A program made the position numbers and the translations under genes. The notes beneath the pieces are model-generated. The model made no database searches. It was given only the letters and a program-made list of their open reading frames with translations, and was not told the DNA's origin. Below are positions 16,666 through 24,401 of a stretch of DNA of 64,000 nucleotides, piece after piece (positions within the stretch are counted from its first letter, which is position 1; every line of letters starts with the position of its first letter). Source of the stretch: Candidatus Desulforudis audaxviator MP104C (GTDB lineage Bacteria; Bacillota; Desulfotomaculia; Desulfotomaculales; Desulforudaceae); the NCBI RefSeq assembly GCF_000018425.1, contig NC_010424.1, positions 1,116,001 to 1,180,000 on the forward strand, written 5' to 3'.

Positions 16666-17928
16666 ATGGCACTACCAAACCCGCATGGTCCGGAGAAAAA
16701 GTTGATGCCCCTTTTCCTGGAGGGCGAGGCGCGTGAAGCCGAAATCGCCCGCGCGGCAAGTCTCCCGAAGGTCTACATGACCTCTATGGAAACCTCGGAT
16801 ATCCTGATGCTCGGCATGGGTGCGTTCACCCCGCTGAAGGGCTTCATGAACAAAGCCGAATGGCAGGGTTGCGTATTCGATCTCAAGCTCCCCGACGGCA
16901 CCATGTGGCCGATGCCGGTCACCCTCTCCATATCCGCCGCCGAACTTGAAGCCTCCGGTATCAAGGAAGGCAGCGACGTCGCCCTGATTGACCGCGAGTC
17001 CGGCGAGCTGTACGCGACCATGAATATAGAAGAGATCTACCAGATCGACAAAATGGCCCAGGCCAAGGAAGTGTTCAAGACCGACGACGCCGAGGGACAT
17101 CCGGGTGTGGCGAAGACCTTCGCCCAGGGCGAGTATAACCTCGGTGGCCCGATCAAGGCGCTCAACGAGGGCAAGTACCACGAGATCTACCCGAAATACT
17201 ATCTGTACCCGGCCCAGACCCGGGCGCTCTTCGAAAGCAAAGGCTGGTCGCGGGTGGTGGCCTTCCAGACCCGCAACCCGATGCACCGCTCCCACGAGTA
17301 TCTGGTCAAGTTCGCCCTGGAGAGCGGGTTTGTTGACGGTGCCATGATCCACGCCATCGTGGGCGCGCTGAAAGCCGGCGACATCCCCGGCGAGACCCGG
17401 GTGAAGTGCTACGAGGCCCTGGTGGACAATTACTTCCCGCGGGAAAACATCGCCCTTGCGGTGTACCCGATGGAGATGCGCTACGGCGGCCCGCGTGAGG
17501 CCCTGCTGCACGCCGTCTTCCGCCAGAACTTCGGTTGCCGCTACCTGATCGTCGGCCGCGACCACGCCGGCGTGGGCAGCTACTACGGCCCGTTCGACGC
17601 CCAGACCATCTTTGACGAACTGTGGCCGGGTGCCCTGGAACTCGGTCCCATGAAGATCAACTGGACCTTCTACTGCTACAAGTGCGAGAGCATGGCTTCC
17701 CTGATGACCTGCCCGCACGGCAAGGAAGATCGGGTGATCGTTTCCGGCACCCAGTTCCGCCGGGCCATGCAGGAAGGCGCGGAGTTGCCGAAGGAGTTCG
17801 GCCGCCCCGAAGTCCTGGCCATCCTGGAGGAGTACTACCGGACGGCGGAGAAGGTTGAGATCAAGAAGCACGCTTATGAAGACCTAACCCCCGAGATGCT
17901 GGCGAAGATCAAGGAAGGCAAGAAATAG
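16666..17928 (+). CDS. sat: Sulfate adenylyltransferase, first copy
   Basis: 420 residues. It makes APS from sulfate and ATP, the activation step of dissimilatory sulfate reduction. The nucleotide-binding motif QTRNPMHRSHE (about 200) is the canonical QxRNPxHxxH, followed by GRDHAGVGSYYGPFDAQTIF. A cysteine cluster (YCYKCESM...CPHG) near residue 345 probably binds zinc. The ATG has AGGAGGG upstream. The leader 16443-16665 contains a second strong ribosome-like AAGGAGGTG (about 16567) without a convincing start behind it. A strong terminator follows. Confidence 0.96.
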   Translation: MALPNPHGPEKKLMPLFLEGEAREAEIARAASLPKVYMTSMETSDILMLGMGAFTPLKGFMNKAEWQGCVFDLKLPDGTMWPMPVTLSISAAELEASGIKEGSDVALIDRESGELYATMNIEEIYQIDKMAQAKEVFKTDDAEGHPGVAKTFAQGEYNLGGPIKALNEGKYHEIYPKYYLYPAQTRALFESKGWSRVVAFQTRNPMHRSHEYLVKFALESGFVDGAMIHAIVGALKAGDIPGETRVKCYEALVDNYFPRENIALAVYPMEMRYGGPREALLHAVFRQNFGCRYLIVGRDHAGVGSYYGPFDAQTIFDELWPGALELGPMKINWTFYCYKCESMASLMTCPHGKEDRVIVSGTQFRRAMQEGAELPKEFGRPEVLAILEEYYRTAEKVEIKKHAYEDLTPEMLAKIKEGKK

Positions 17929-17944
17929 TCACAAAAAGCCGCTT

Positions 17945-17990
17945 AGAAGGGCCCGCTTTCGGAATAAGTCCGGAAAGCGGGCCCTCTTCT
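17945..17990 (+). terminator. Terminator after sat copy 1
   Basis: A long hairpin AGAAGGGCCCGCTTTC against GAAAGCGGGCCCTCTTCT, stable and directly after the stop codon, though T-poor downstream. Confidence 0.75.
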
Positions 17991-18041
17991 GCGGGACTGG
18001 GAAGAAAGCCAGCGCAAAACCGTTTGGCGCCGTGGGCGCCG

Positions 18042-18075
18042 GCAGCCGCGTACGCTTCCGGCCGCACGCGGCTGC
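18042..18075. repeat. GC-rich hairpin between sat and tRNA-Pro
   Basis: GCAGCCGCGT (18042-18051) is the perfect complement of ACGCGGCTGC (18066-18075). The loop motif CTTCCGGCCGCA recurs near 18121. Function unknown; 17991-18160 shows no gene. Confidence 0.5.
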
Positions 18076-18162
18076 GTGTCCGGGCAGCGGTATGCCGTGT
18101 ATTGCCATTCTGGAGCTCAGCTTCCGGCCGCATGCGTCAGCCCTGCAAAAACCACGGCTTAC

Positions 18163-18191
18163 TTGACGCCGACCATGTGATGGGTTAGAAT
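18163..18191 (+). promoter_or_regulatory. Sigma-A promoter of tRNA-Pro(GGG)
   Basis: TTGACG (18163-18168), 17-base spacer, TAGAAT (18186-18191), 18 bases before the tRNA. Confidence 0.8.
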
Positions 18192-18209
18192 GAAAAACAT
18201 AAACGAAGT

Positions 18210-18287
18210 CGGGGCGTAGCTCAGCTTGGCTAGAGCGCTACCTTGGGGTGGTAGAGGCCGCAGGTTCGAGTCCTGTCGCTCCGACCA
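18210..18287 (+). tRNA. tRNA-Pro (anticodon GGG), CCA encoded
   Basis: Acceptor arm CGGGGCG pairs with CGCTCCG (one G-T pair). The anticodon stem CTACC/GGTAG carries loop TTGGGGT, giving anticodon GGG. The T-arm is CAGGTTCGAGTCCTG. Discriminator A and CCA (18285-18287) follow. Confidence 0.96.
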
Positions 18288-18297
18288 GAGAATTAAT

Positions 18298-18338
18298 CCG
18301 CAAGCTCTCGGTACATTAAAAAGCTTGCGGTTTTCTGG
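18298..18338 (+). terminator. Terminator after tRNA-Pro(GGG)
   Basis: CCGCAAGCT (18298-18306) pairs with AGCTTGCGG (18322-18330), followed by TTTTCTGG. Confidence 0.85.
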
Positions 18339-18514
18339 TTTCTTGGCCGCTTGTTTTGCCGATGTACCCCCTGTGTTAACACCCTCCGCGGGGAGCAATG
18401 CGCAATCCCAGTTGACGAAGGCACAATGTTTTCATCGGGCACTGTCTCTCCCGTGCCAGGTTGGCGTTGGTGACTTACGCCCCCTGTTTGTCGGAGAAAG
18501 AATCGCATCAGCCG

Positions 18515-18541
18515 TAAAGTTTCGAACGTATTTAACGAAAA
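18515..18541 (+). promoter_or_regulatory. Possible sigma-28 (SigD/FliA) promoter for the chemoreceptor
   Basis: TAAAGTTT (18515-18522), 11 bases, AACGAAAA (18534-18541). The -35 is a perfect flagellar-sigma match and the -10 matches 5 of 8 positions of GCCGATAA. It lies 132 bases before the chemoreceptor start; the rest of 18340-18673 shows nothing else I can name. Confidence 0.45.
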
Positions 18542-18673
18542 ACCAATTAGGGGTAAGAGAATAATATCCAGCATTGTTCGGCCATCTTCGTCCTCTGTGC
18601 GTTTTCCGTACTTCTGCACTTGTATCCGGTACCAGCAGCGTGCCCCTGAAATCAATAGCGGGGAGGCAATCCA

Positions 18674-19783
18674 ATGTGGTGGTATCGTCTGGGAGCGGCA
18701 GGAATCGCTATGGCTGTTGCGGGGGCGATTGTTGGAGGACTAACCTATTTCGGTTACTGGCAGTATGTGGCGGACCCCTACATCGGCGGCGGGGCCTTGC
18801 TATTCCTGGCGGTGGTCCTTGGGCTGTCAGTGTCCGGAAGTAACAGCCGTACACTTAACCGGTTCCGGGATAAGATGCTTCAGGCGGCCGATGGGGATCT
18901 GTCTGTCCGGATTGACGTGGAGAGAGAAGATGAGTGGGGTGAGTTGTTCCGGACCTTCAACCGGCTGCTCGACCGCTTTGATCAGACCTTCCAGGCTGCA
19001 ACTGAGGTGAGCGAGCAGGTGCAGCGGACTGCCAAAGAACTGGCCGAGCACGCGCAGGAGTACGCCGCCTCGACTGCAAGTGCGGCTGAGACCGCCAACG
19101 AAATGGCCACGACAGTGGGCAACGTCGCGGCACTGGCGGAAGATGTGGTAAGACACTCCCGCCAAGCCACCGAAATCGCGGTGAACGGGGAACACGTGAT
19201 CGAGACGGTACGGAATCAGATGGGTTCAATAAACCGCACCAATGCCGAGGCGGCCAAGAATGTTTTGGCGTTTGGCAAACGTGCGCATCAGATTACCGAA
19301 TTTGTGGGCGCGATCACGCACATCGCCGATCAGACCAATCTGCTGGCTTTGAACGCCGCTATCGAGGCCGCCCGGGCTGGGGAACACGGCCGAGGGTTCG
19401 CGGTGGTGGCCGACGAAATTCGCAAGCTGGCCGAGCAGTCGGCCCGGACCGCTGACGAAATCCTGGTGATTGCCAAGGAAATAGAAACGGAGGCTGAAAC
19501 AGCCAACAAGAATATGAAGAACAATTTGAAAACCATCGCGGAGGGAGTGCGGTTGACACGGGAAACCACCGAGGCCTTTACCGGAATCACGGGAGCAGTC
19601 CAAGGCCTGGCCCGGCAGGCGCAAGAGGTTGCCACAGCTACAGGGCAACTGGGATTGGGGATACAGAATCTCTCCGCGGTCACCCAGGAGAATACGGCGA
19701 TGGTCCAAGAAATGAGTGCCCTCGCTGATAGTCTCAGCCGCATGACCCAGACACTCAACAAGCGAATACAGTCCGTCCAGTGA
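18674..19783 (+). CDS. Methyl-accepting chemotaxis protein without a periplasmic sensor domain
   Basis: 369 residues. Two membrane segments (about 7-27 and 38-56) are separated by only about ten residues, so there is no extracellular ligand domain. A HAMP-like segment (about 57-110) and a full signalling domain follow. The hairpin tip contains [20 protein letters not shown] and [19 protein letters not shown], the CheA/CheW contact. Such receptors may sense membrane state or cytoplasmic cues. ATG 18674 has GGGGAGG upstream. No che genes are adjacent. Confidence 0.93.
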   Translation: MWWYRLGAAGIAMAVAGAIVGGLTYFGYWQYVADPYIGGGALLFLAVVLGLSVSGSNSRTLNRFRDKMLQAADGDLSVRIDVEREDEWGELFRTFNRLLDRFDQTFQAATEVSEQVQRTAKELAEHAQEYAASTASAAETANEMATTVGNVAALAEDVVRHSRQATEIAVNGEHVIETVRNQMGSINRTNAEAAKNVLAFGKRAHQITEFVGAITHIADQTNLLALNAAIEAARAGEHGRGFAVVADEIRKLAEQSARTADEILVIAKEIETEAETANKNMKNNLKTIAEGVRLTRETTEAFTGITGAVQGLARQAQEVATATGQLGLGIQNLSAVTQENTAMVQEMSALADSLSRMTQTLNKRIQSVQ

Positions 19784-19876
19784 CGTAGGCCGCACCTGGA
19801 AAGCGGTTTACTGGCAGACGAAGTGCTGATCTTGAACGAGTAAGCACCTATTCATTGAACCGTTTCTAGGATTGTG

Positions 19877-19915
19877 CCACCTCCTGTTGGATCGTTGACG
19901 GGAGGTGGTCTATTG
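19877..19915 (+). terminator. Hairpin after the chemoreceptor
   Basis: CCACCTCC (19877-19884) pairs with GGAGGTGG (19901-19908), followed by TCTATTGT. Probable but T-poor terminator. Confidence 0.55.
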
Positions 19916-20188
19916 TAAGCAGGCGGCTGCGGGTGCAGCATTACTAGGCCGTATGCCCGGCCTCAGAAGAAACGAGACTATAGAGAGTCTTAGAAAGGGC
20001 ACGCCTTCACTAGCACGAGGTATTGTGCGTGACATAACGAGGCGTGCCTGCCAATTAACGCTGGAGCAGGGTATAACTGACAGGCAGCAAAGCCGTCTGA
20101 TGTTTTGGCCCAATAGTTGTGCCAGGCCGGTGTTTAGCGTCAGCATGGCACCATGTCTCGTTAGTTGGTCAAAGTTGCTCAATGTGTC
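19916..20188. other. Gene-free stretch with a 9-bp inverted repeat
   Basis: No credible coding region. GGCACGCCT (19998-20006) and AGGCGTGCC (20040-20048) form an inverted repeat enclosing a smaller GCAC/GTGC hairpin. The stretch ends at the promoter of the second sat gene. Origin unknown. Confidence 0.5.
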
Positions 20189-20217
20189 TTGACCGAGCCC
20201 CTGGAGTTTGGTATAGT
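20189..20217 (+). promoter_or_regulatory. Sigma-A promoter of the second sat operon
   Basis: TTGACC (20189-20194), exact 17-base spacer, TATAGT (20212-20217). The leader to the start codon is about 175 bases. Confidence 0.75.
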
Positions 20218-20398
20218 GATTCTTAGAACAAGCGTATGTGTATACATCAATAAGTGACAAAAAGCGCAAATTATCGACTCCGCACGCGCTAATCCACTTG
20301 GGAGGTGATGTTTTCTAGTTTTTGCTATGATTTATTCCCCAAACCAACGTGTGTGCAGTGACGGGAGCAAATATTCGCAAAGGGAAAGGAGAAGAGGC

Positions 20399-21661
20399 AT
20401 GAGTTTGATCGGGCACGGTGGAAAAGAAATTGTCGAACGCGTAGTGGATCCAAAGGAGGCAGTGGAAAAGATCCGCGGCCTCACCCAGATTCCTATCCGG
20501 GACCAGATCGCGCGAGAAGTGATCATGATTTCCTATGGGTTCTTTACTCCACTGGAGGGTTTTATGACCAAGGCCGACGTGGACGGCGTAGTCGAGAATA
20601 TGCGCCTGGCCAACGGAGTCGTATGGTCTATCCCCATCGTCTTTGATATGTCGAGTGAGGAAATCGCCGCCAAGGGCATCAAAGAGGGGGACACTCTCCT
20701 CTTGATGTGCCAGAACCAGCCGTTTGCCACGTTGGACGTGGAGGAAATCTTCGACTACGATCTGAAGAAGATGGCCGCGAAGATCTACGGCACCGAGGAC
20801 GACAAGCACCCGGGCTGCGCCCGGACTTACCGGTACGCCGACCGGTTCATCGGCGGGAAAGTCACCCTGGTCAACCCCCCGAAGATGAACGAGCCTTATG
20901 ACGCGTTCTTCCTGACCCCGCGGCAGATGCGGGCCAAGATCGCGGAGAAGGGCTGGGAGCGGTGCGTCGCCCACCAGACCCGCAACGTGCCCCACAGCGG
21001 CCACGAGTGGCTGATGAAGCATTCCTGGATCGCCTGCCACGCCGACCAGCCGGTGGAGAAGACCATCACCGGGGTCGTGGTCAGCGCGGTCATGGGCGAG
21101 AAGCGTAAGGGCGACTATATCGATGAAGCGATCGTACTCACCCACGATGCCCTGAGAAAGTACGGCTACTTCCGGGAGGACGTGCACCTCACGTCGATCA
21201 TTATGTGGGATATGCGTTACGCCGGCCCGAAGGAAGCCATTTTCCACGCCATCGTCCGGACCAACCTGGGCATCACCCACCACATGTTCGGCCGCGACCA
21301 CGCCGGCGTGGGCAGTTACTACGATCCCTACGACGCGCACCGCATTTTCGACACCATCTCCAAGGAGGACCTGCGCATCACCCCGATCCGGGTGCTGGAG
21401 TGGTGGTACTGCCCGGTGTGCGGCGAGGTGACCTACAGCGGGCTCTGTGGGCACACCAAGGAGCGGCAGAACTTCAGCGGCACGGTAGTCCGGAGCATCA
21501 TCCAGGACGGCGTGAAGCCGCCGCGGATCATCTTCCGCCCCGAAGTGTTCGACATCATCCTGGAAACGGCAGAAAAATACGGCTTTGGTTCTGCTTACGT
21601 GAACGACCAGTACCTGGCGCAGAGGCAGCCGCTGTTCACGGTGCCGCCGCTTGAACTCTAG
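20399..21661 (+). CDS. sat: Sulfate adenylyltransferase, second copy, archaeal-like variant
   Basis: 420 residues, the same length as the first copy but clearly diverged. The active-site motif reads QTRNVPHSGHE rather than QTRNPMHRSHE: the QTRN and both histidines are kept, while P-M and R-S are replaced. GRDHAGVGSYYDPYDAHRIF is conserved. A CxxC...C.H knot (CPVCGEV...CGHT) is retained. The QTRNVPH pattern reminds me of archaeal-type Sat proteins, which would suggest ancient transfer (inference). ATG 20399 follows AAAGGAG. Two downstream genes, a 101-aa protein and a ferredoxin, are probably cotranscribed. Confidence 0.93.
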   Translation: MSLIGHGGKEIVERVVDPKEAVEKIRGLTQIPIRDQIAREVIMISYGFFTPLEGFMTKADVDGVVENMRLANGVVWSIPIVFDMSSEEIAAKGIKEGDTLLLMCQNQPFATLDVEEIFDYDLKKMAAKIYGTEDDKHPGCARTYRYADRFIGGKVTLVNPPKMNEPYDAFFLTPRQMRAKIAEKGWERCVAHQTRNVPHSGHEWLMKHSWIACHADQPVEKTITGVVVSAVMGEKRKGDYIDEAIVLTHDALRKYGYFREDVHLTSIIMWDMRYAGPKEAIFHAIVRTNLGITHHMFGRDHAGVGSYYDPYDAHRIFDTISKEDLRITPIRVLEWWYCPVCGEVTYSGLCGHTKERQNFSGTVVRSIIQDGVKPPRIIFRPEVFDIILETAEKYGFGSAYVNDQYLAQRQPLFTVPPLEL

Positions 21662-21691
21662 TTAGTTTAGTTAAGGAGGTATTCAAAGAAG

Positions 21692-21997
21692 ATGACCCAT
21701 CACGAGGAGACCTTCCCGATCAACGTGTGGATCAACGAGGAAAGGTTCGCCAAGCTGCAGGCGGTGAAGCTGGGCGACCTGCCCGAGGAGGCGTTCGCCG
21801 GTCTCAAAGTGCTCCGCGTGCCGTGCACCGCCGCGCAGCGGGACAAGGTGCTGGCGGTCTTCCCGACGGCCAAGTTTGACAGCGCGACCACGAAGAGCAT
21901 CGAGCAGTTGCCGAGGGACATCAAGGACAAGATCTTCGACCTGGTGGTGGAAAGGGGAAGCGTCGACATAATGGATGAGTTCCTGGCCAATTACTAG
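21692..21997 (+). CDS. Unknown 101-residue protein behind the second sat
   Basis: 101 residues, acidic and soluble, without cysteines apart from one, without membrane segments or a recognised motif. It begins MTHHEETFPINVWINEERFA and has a mixed alpha/beta look (IEQLPRDIKDKIFDLVVERG). The ATG is preceded by AAGGAGG and follows sat by 30 bases, so a shared transcript is very likely. I do not recognise a family. A helper or regulator of the Sat/APS system is a guess from position alone. Confidence 0.8.
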   Translation: MTHHEETFPINVWINEERFAKLQAVKLGDLPEEAFAGLKVLRVPCTAAQRDKVLAVFPTAKFDSATTKSIEQLPRDIKDKIFDLVVERGSVDIMDEFLANY

Positions 21998-22030
21998 CTC
22001 TCCTGAACCCATAAAGCTTAGAACTGGGGA

Positions 22031-22059
22031 GCGGCCCGCGTCCGGGTGGAGCGGGCCGC
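22031..22059 (+). other. Strong GC hairpin between the 101-aa gene and ferredoxin
   Basis: GCGGCCCGC (22031-22039) pairs with GCGGGCCGC (22051-22059). No T tract follows, so it may stabilise or process the upstream message, or act as a partial terminator. Confidence 0.5.
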
Positions 22060-22142
22060 GACCTTGTGCGGCCTGCATACTTTCCGCCGGTGCACGCCAG
22101 ACTAGCCATGAAGTTTTCCCAAACGGTAGGAGGTGTCTGGCT

Positions 22143-22331
22143 TTGCAGGTGGAAGTCGATCCGGAACTCTGCATCAGCTGCGGGGTGTGCATCGAAATGT
22201 GCCCGGAGGTGTTCGACTGGGGCCACGAGGACAAGGCGGTGGCGGTCAAGGATGAAGTGCCCGACGACCTGGAGGAATGTGCCCACGAGGCCATGGAAGG
22301 CTGCCCGACCGAGGCGATCCTGGAACACTAG
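22143..22331 (+). CDS. Monocluster [4Fe-4S] ferredoxin
   Basis: 62 residues, beginning MQVEVDPELCISCGVCIEMC. It has one CxxCxxC...C cluster set (CISCGVCIEMCPE, with the fourth ligand in EGCPTEAI) and one extra Cys (ECAHEAMEGC) as in single-cluster ferredoxins with a disulfide. It is a soluble one-electron carrier. The TTG at 22143 is chosen because AGGAGG (22128-22133) lies 9 bases upstream. Downstream of the second sat, it could feed electrons to sulfite or APS reduction or to the Ech complex, though position alone does not decide. Confidence 0.9.
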   Translation: MQVEVDPELCISCGVCIEMCPEVFDWGHEDKAVAVKDEVPDDLEECAHEAMEGCPTEAILEH

Positions 22332-22346
22332 CCCGGTGAATTGCGT

Positions 22347-23114
22347 CTAATCCGGCCAAGGCTCCCCTGAAAGAGGGGAGTTTTCTTGTTGCGAACTCCC
22401 GGGGCCGGAAGGCTGGCCGCTCGCAAGCCGGGTGAGGAAGTCCGGGTGTTCGGCTTCGAGGAGGCGCACGAACTGGGCCCGGGTGGTGCGGCCGGTCACC
22501 CGCAGGCGCTTGACGGTGTGAGGATCGTCACCGGCCTCGACCCGGCCCTGCACGGTGGTGAAGGCCAGCCGGTATCCGGCCTCGACTACTGTTCGGACCG
22601 TGTGGTCGTTGAAATCCCCGTACGGGTAGCAGAAGTGGTGCACGGGAAGGCCGAGCTCTTTCGCCAAGGCGTCGCGCGCGCCGCGCACTTCGCGCTCGGC
22701 CCGGGCGGGCTCGACGGCGGTCAATTGGGGATGGTCCAGGGTGTGGGCGCCAATGGTCCAGCCGGCCGCAGCCAGGGTCCGGATTTCGTCCCAGCTCAAC
22801 ATTACATTCACGGGCTGCGTGTCGGCGTCGAAGTAATTGGTTCCTCCCACCGCGTTGGCCACCACGAAGACCGTGGCCACAAACCCGTACTCGCGCATGA
22901 TCGGGTAGGCGCAGACGTAGTTGTCGCGGTACCCGTCGTCCAAGGTGATGAGCACCGGCTTCGGGGGCAGGGGCGCGCCATGATCCAGGTGCGCCCAGAG
23001 TTGGTCCGGGGCGATGGCGTTGTAGCCGCGGGAAGACAGGTAGGCCATCTGCCACTCGAATTTCCGGGGGTCGACGCGCAGTCCCCAGCCGCCCGTGGAA
23101 CGGTCCGGGTTCAC
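22347..23114 (-). CDS. Polysaccharide deacetylase family protein, N-terminally short
   Basis: 255 residues on the minus strand. The NodB-type motifs are VLITLDDGYRDNY (metal-binding Asp pair), IGAHTLDHP (the HxxxH metal site) and CYPYGDFND, so the catalytic core is intact. Members remove N- or O-acetyl groups from cell-wall polymers. Relatives usually begin with a secretion signal and a YHKV-like stretch directly before NPDRSTGGWGL. Here the GTG start lies right at NPD, and the upstream bases encode no match in this frame, although GGAGG supports the start. Its last 15 codons run through the terminator of the opposing operon. Confidence 0.85.
   Translation of the reverse strand: MNPDRSTGGWGLRVDPRKFEWQMAYLSSRGYNAIAPDQLWAHLDHGAPLPPKPVLITLDDGYRDNYVCAYPIMREYGFVATVFVVANAVGGTNYFDADTQPVNVMLSWDEIRTLAAAGWTIGAHTLDHPQLTAVEPARAEREVRGARDALAKELGLPVHHFCYPYGDFNDHTVRTVVEAGYRLAFTTVQGRVEAGDDPHTVKRLRVTGRTTRAQFVRLLEAEHPDFLTRLASGQPSGPGSSQQENSPLSGEPWPD
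22362..22390 (+). terminator. Terminator of the second sat operon
   Basis: CTCCCC (22362-22367), loop TGAAAGA, GGGGAG (22375-22380), TTTTCTTGTT. It lies inside the 3' end of the converging deacetylase gene. Confidence 0.85.
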
Positions 23115-23200
23115 CTTCGTGTCCGCCTCCGGTGAGAATACGCCGGCCGGTGGGCGGGCAAATAGGAGACAGACGTTGCCGCGAAAAGGAGGGCGATAGG

Positions 23201-24370
23201 TTGGCCGAGCGGTTCGACGTGTTGCACGTCATCAGGCCCGCGGACGGGGGCATGAAAAACCACCTCCTGGCCCTGGCGCGCGGAATGCATAGGCTAGGCT
23301 TGAAGGTACTGGTGGCCGGTCCCGCACCCCTGCTCGCCGCCTTCCGGAAGGAGGGGCTGGCGGTGGCACCGGTGTGGATTGAACCCGGCCTTCGGGTGGA
23401 CCGACAGATCGGTGCCCTGCGACACCTGGTCCGACTGGCCCGGACCCACCAGGTGACGGTGCTGCATGCTCACGCGGCCGCGGCGGCGCTGGCGGCCTGC
23501 CCGGCGGGGCGCCTCGCCGGAGTGCCGGCGGTGGTGGTGACGATGCACGGGTCAATTAGGCTGGGGGGCGTGTGGCGGCAGCGCGCCGGAATCGCGGCGC
23601 AGAAAGCCGTGCTCCGGTGGTCCCACCGGATAATCTGCGTCGCGGAACACGTGCGCGCCGAGTTGCTTGAACTCGGACTGGTGCGGCCGGACCGGGCGGT
23701 GACCGTGTACAACGGGATCGACCAACCGGTCCCACGTTCCGGAGAGGCGGAGGCGCTGCGCCGGGAACTCGGACTGCCGGCGGACCGTCCGGTGGTGGGT
23801 ACCGCAGCGCGCCTCGCTCCGCAAAAAGGGGTGGAATACCTCTTGCGGGCCGCGGCCGTGTTGCGAGACGAGGGCCGTCCGGTCGCTCTGGTGATCGCCG
23901 GCGACGGGCCACTAAAGGCACCGCTCGAGAAAATGTCCCGGGCACTCGGGGTGGACACGCGGTTTCTGGGACACCGCCCGGACGTGGCCGGCCTCTTGCA
24001 ATTGTTCGACGTATTTGTGCTCCCTTCGGTCACCGAGGGCCTGCCGCTGGTGGTGCTCGAGGCGATGGCCGTCGGATGCCCGGTGGTGGCCACCAAGGTC
24101 GGGGGGGTGCCGGAAGTTGTGGAGGACGGCCGGACGGGCCGGCTGGTGCCGGCCGGTGATCCGGAGGCGCTGGCTCAGGCGGTGGCGGACACTCTGCGGG
24201 ACCGGGCGGGAGCGCAAGTCATGGCGGCCGCAGCCGGCGAACGCGTGCGGCACCTTTTTACCCACGACCGGATGGTGCGGCGGATCCTGGCGGTCTACCG
24301 CGACGCCCTGGCGGCCGAGGGGAAAGGCTGTTTGGGTGTTGTTTTTTCCCAGGACGGTGCATTAGAATGA
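23201..24370 (+). CDS. Glycosyltransferase family 4
   Basis: 389 residues of GT-B fold. N-terminal FDVLHVIRPADGGMKNHLLA is the acceptor domain. The C-terminal nucleotide-sugar domain shows GTAARLAPQKGVEYLLRAAA and PSVTEGLPLVVLEAMAVGCP, with the E-x7-E motif typical of retaining GT4 enzymes. The sugar and acceptor are unknown. TTG 23201 is chosen because AAAGGAGGG lies 8 bases upstream. The next gene, a large membrane protein, follows 31 bases later, suggesting an envelope-polymer unit. Confidence 0.9.
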   Translation: MAERFDVLHVIRPADGGMKNHLLALARGMHRLGLKVLVAGPAPLLAAFRKEGLAVAPVWIEPGLRVDRQIGALRHLVRLARTHQVTVLHAHAAAAALAACPAGRLAGVPAVVVTMHGSIRLGGVWRQRAGIAAQKAVLRWSHRIICVAEHVRAELLELGLVRPDRAVTVYNGIDQPVPRSGEAEALRRELGLPADRPVVGTAARLAPQKGVEYLLRAAAVLRDEGRPVALVIAGDGPLKAPLEKMSRALGVDTRFLGHRPDVAGLLQLFDVFVLPSVTEGLPLVVLEAMAVGCPVVATKVGGVPEVVEDGRTGRLVPAGDPEALAQAVADTLRDRAGAQVMAAAAGERVRHLFTHDRMVRRILAVYRDALAAEGKGCLGVVFSQDGALE

Positions 24371-24401
24371 GTAGAGCCGGTGATGGAGAAGAGGTGCGTC
24401 C

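Noticed and set aside
19905-20269. Overlapping open frames on both strands before the second sat
   Set aside because: No ribosome site, no similarity, and they cover inverted repeats and a promoter.
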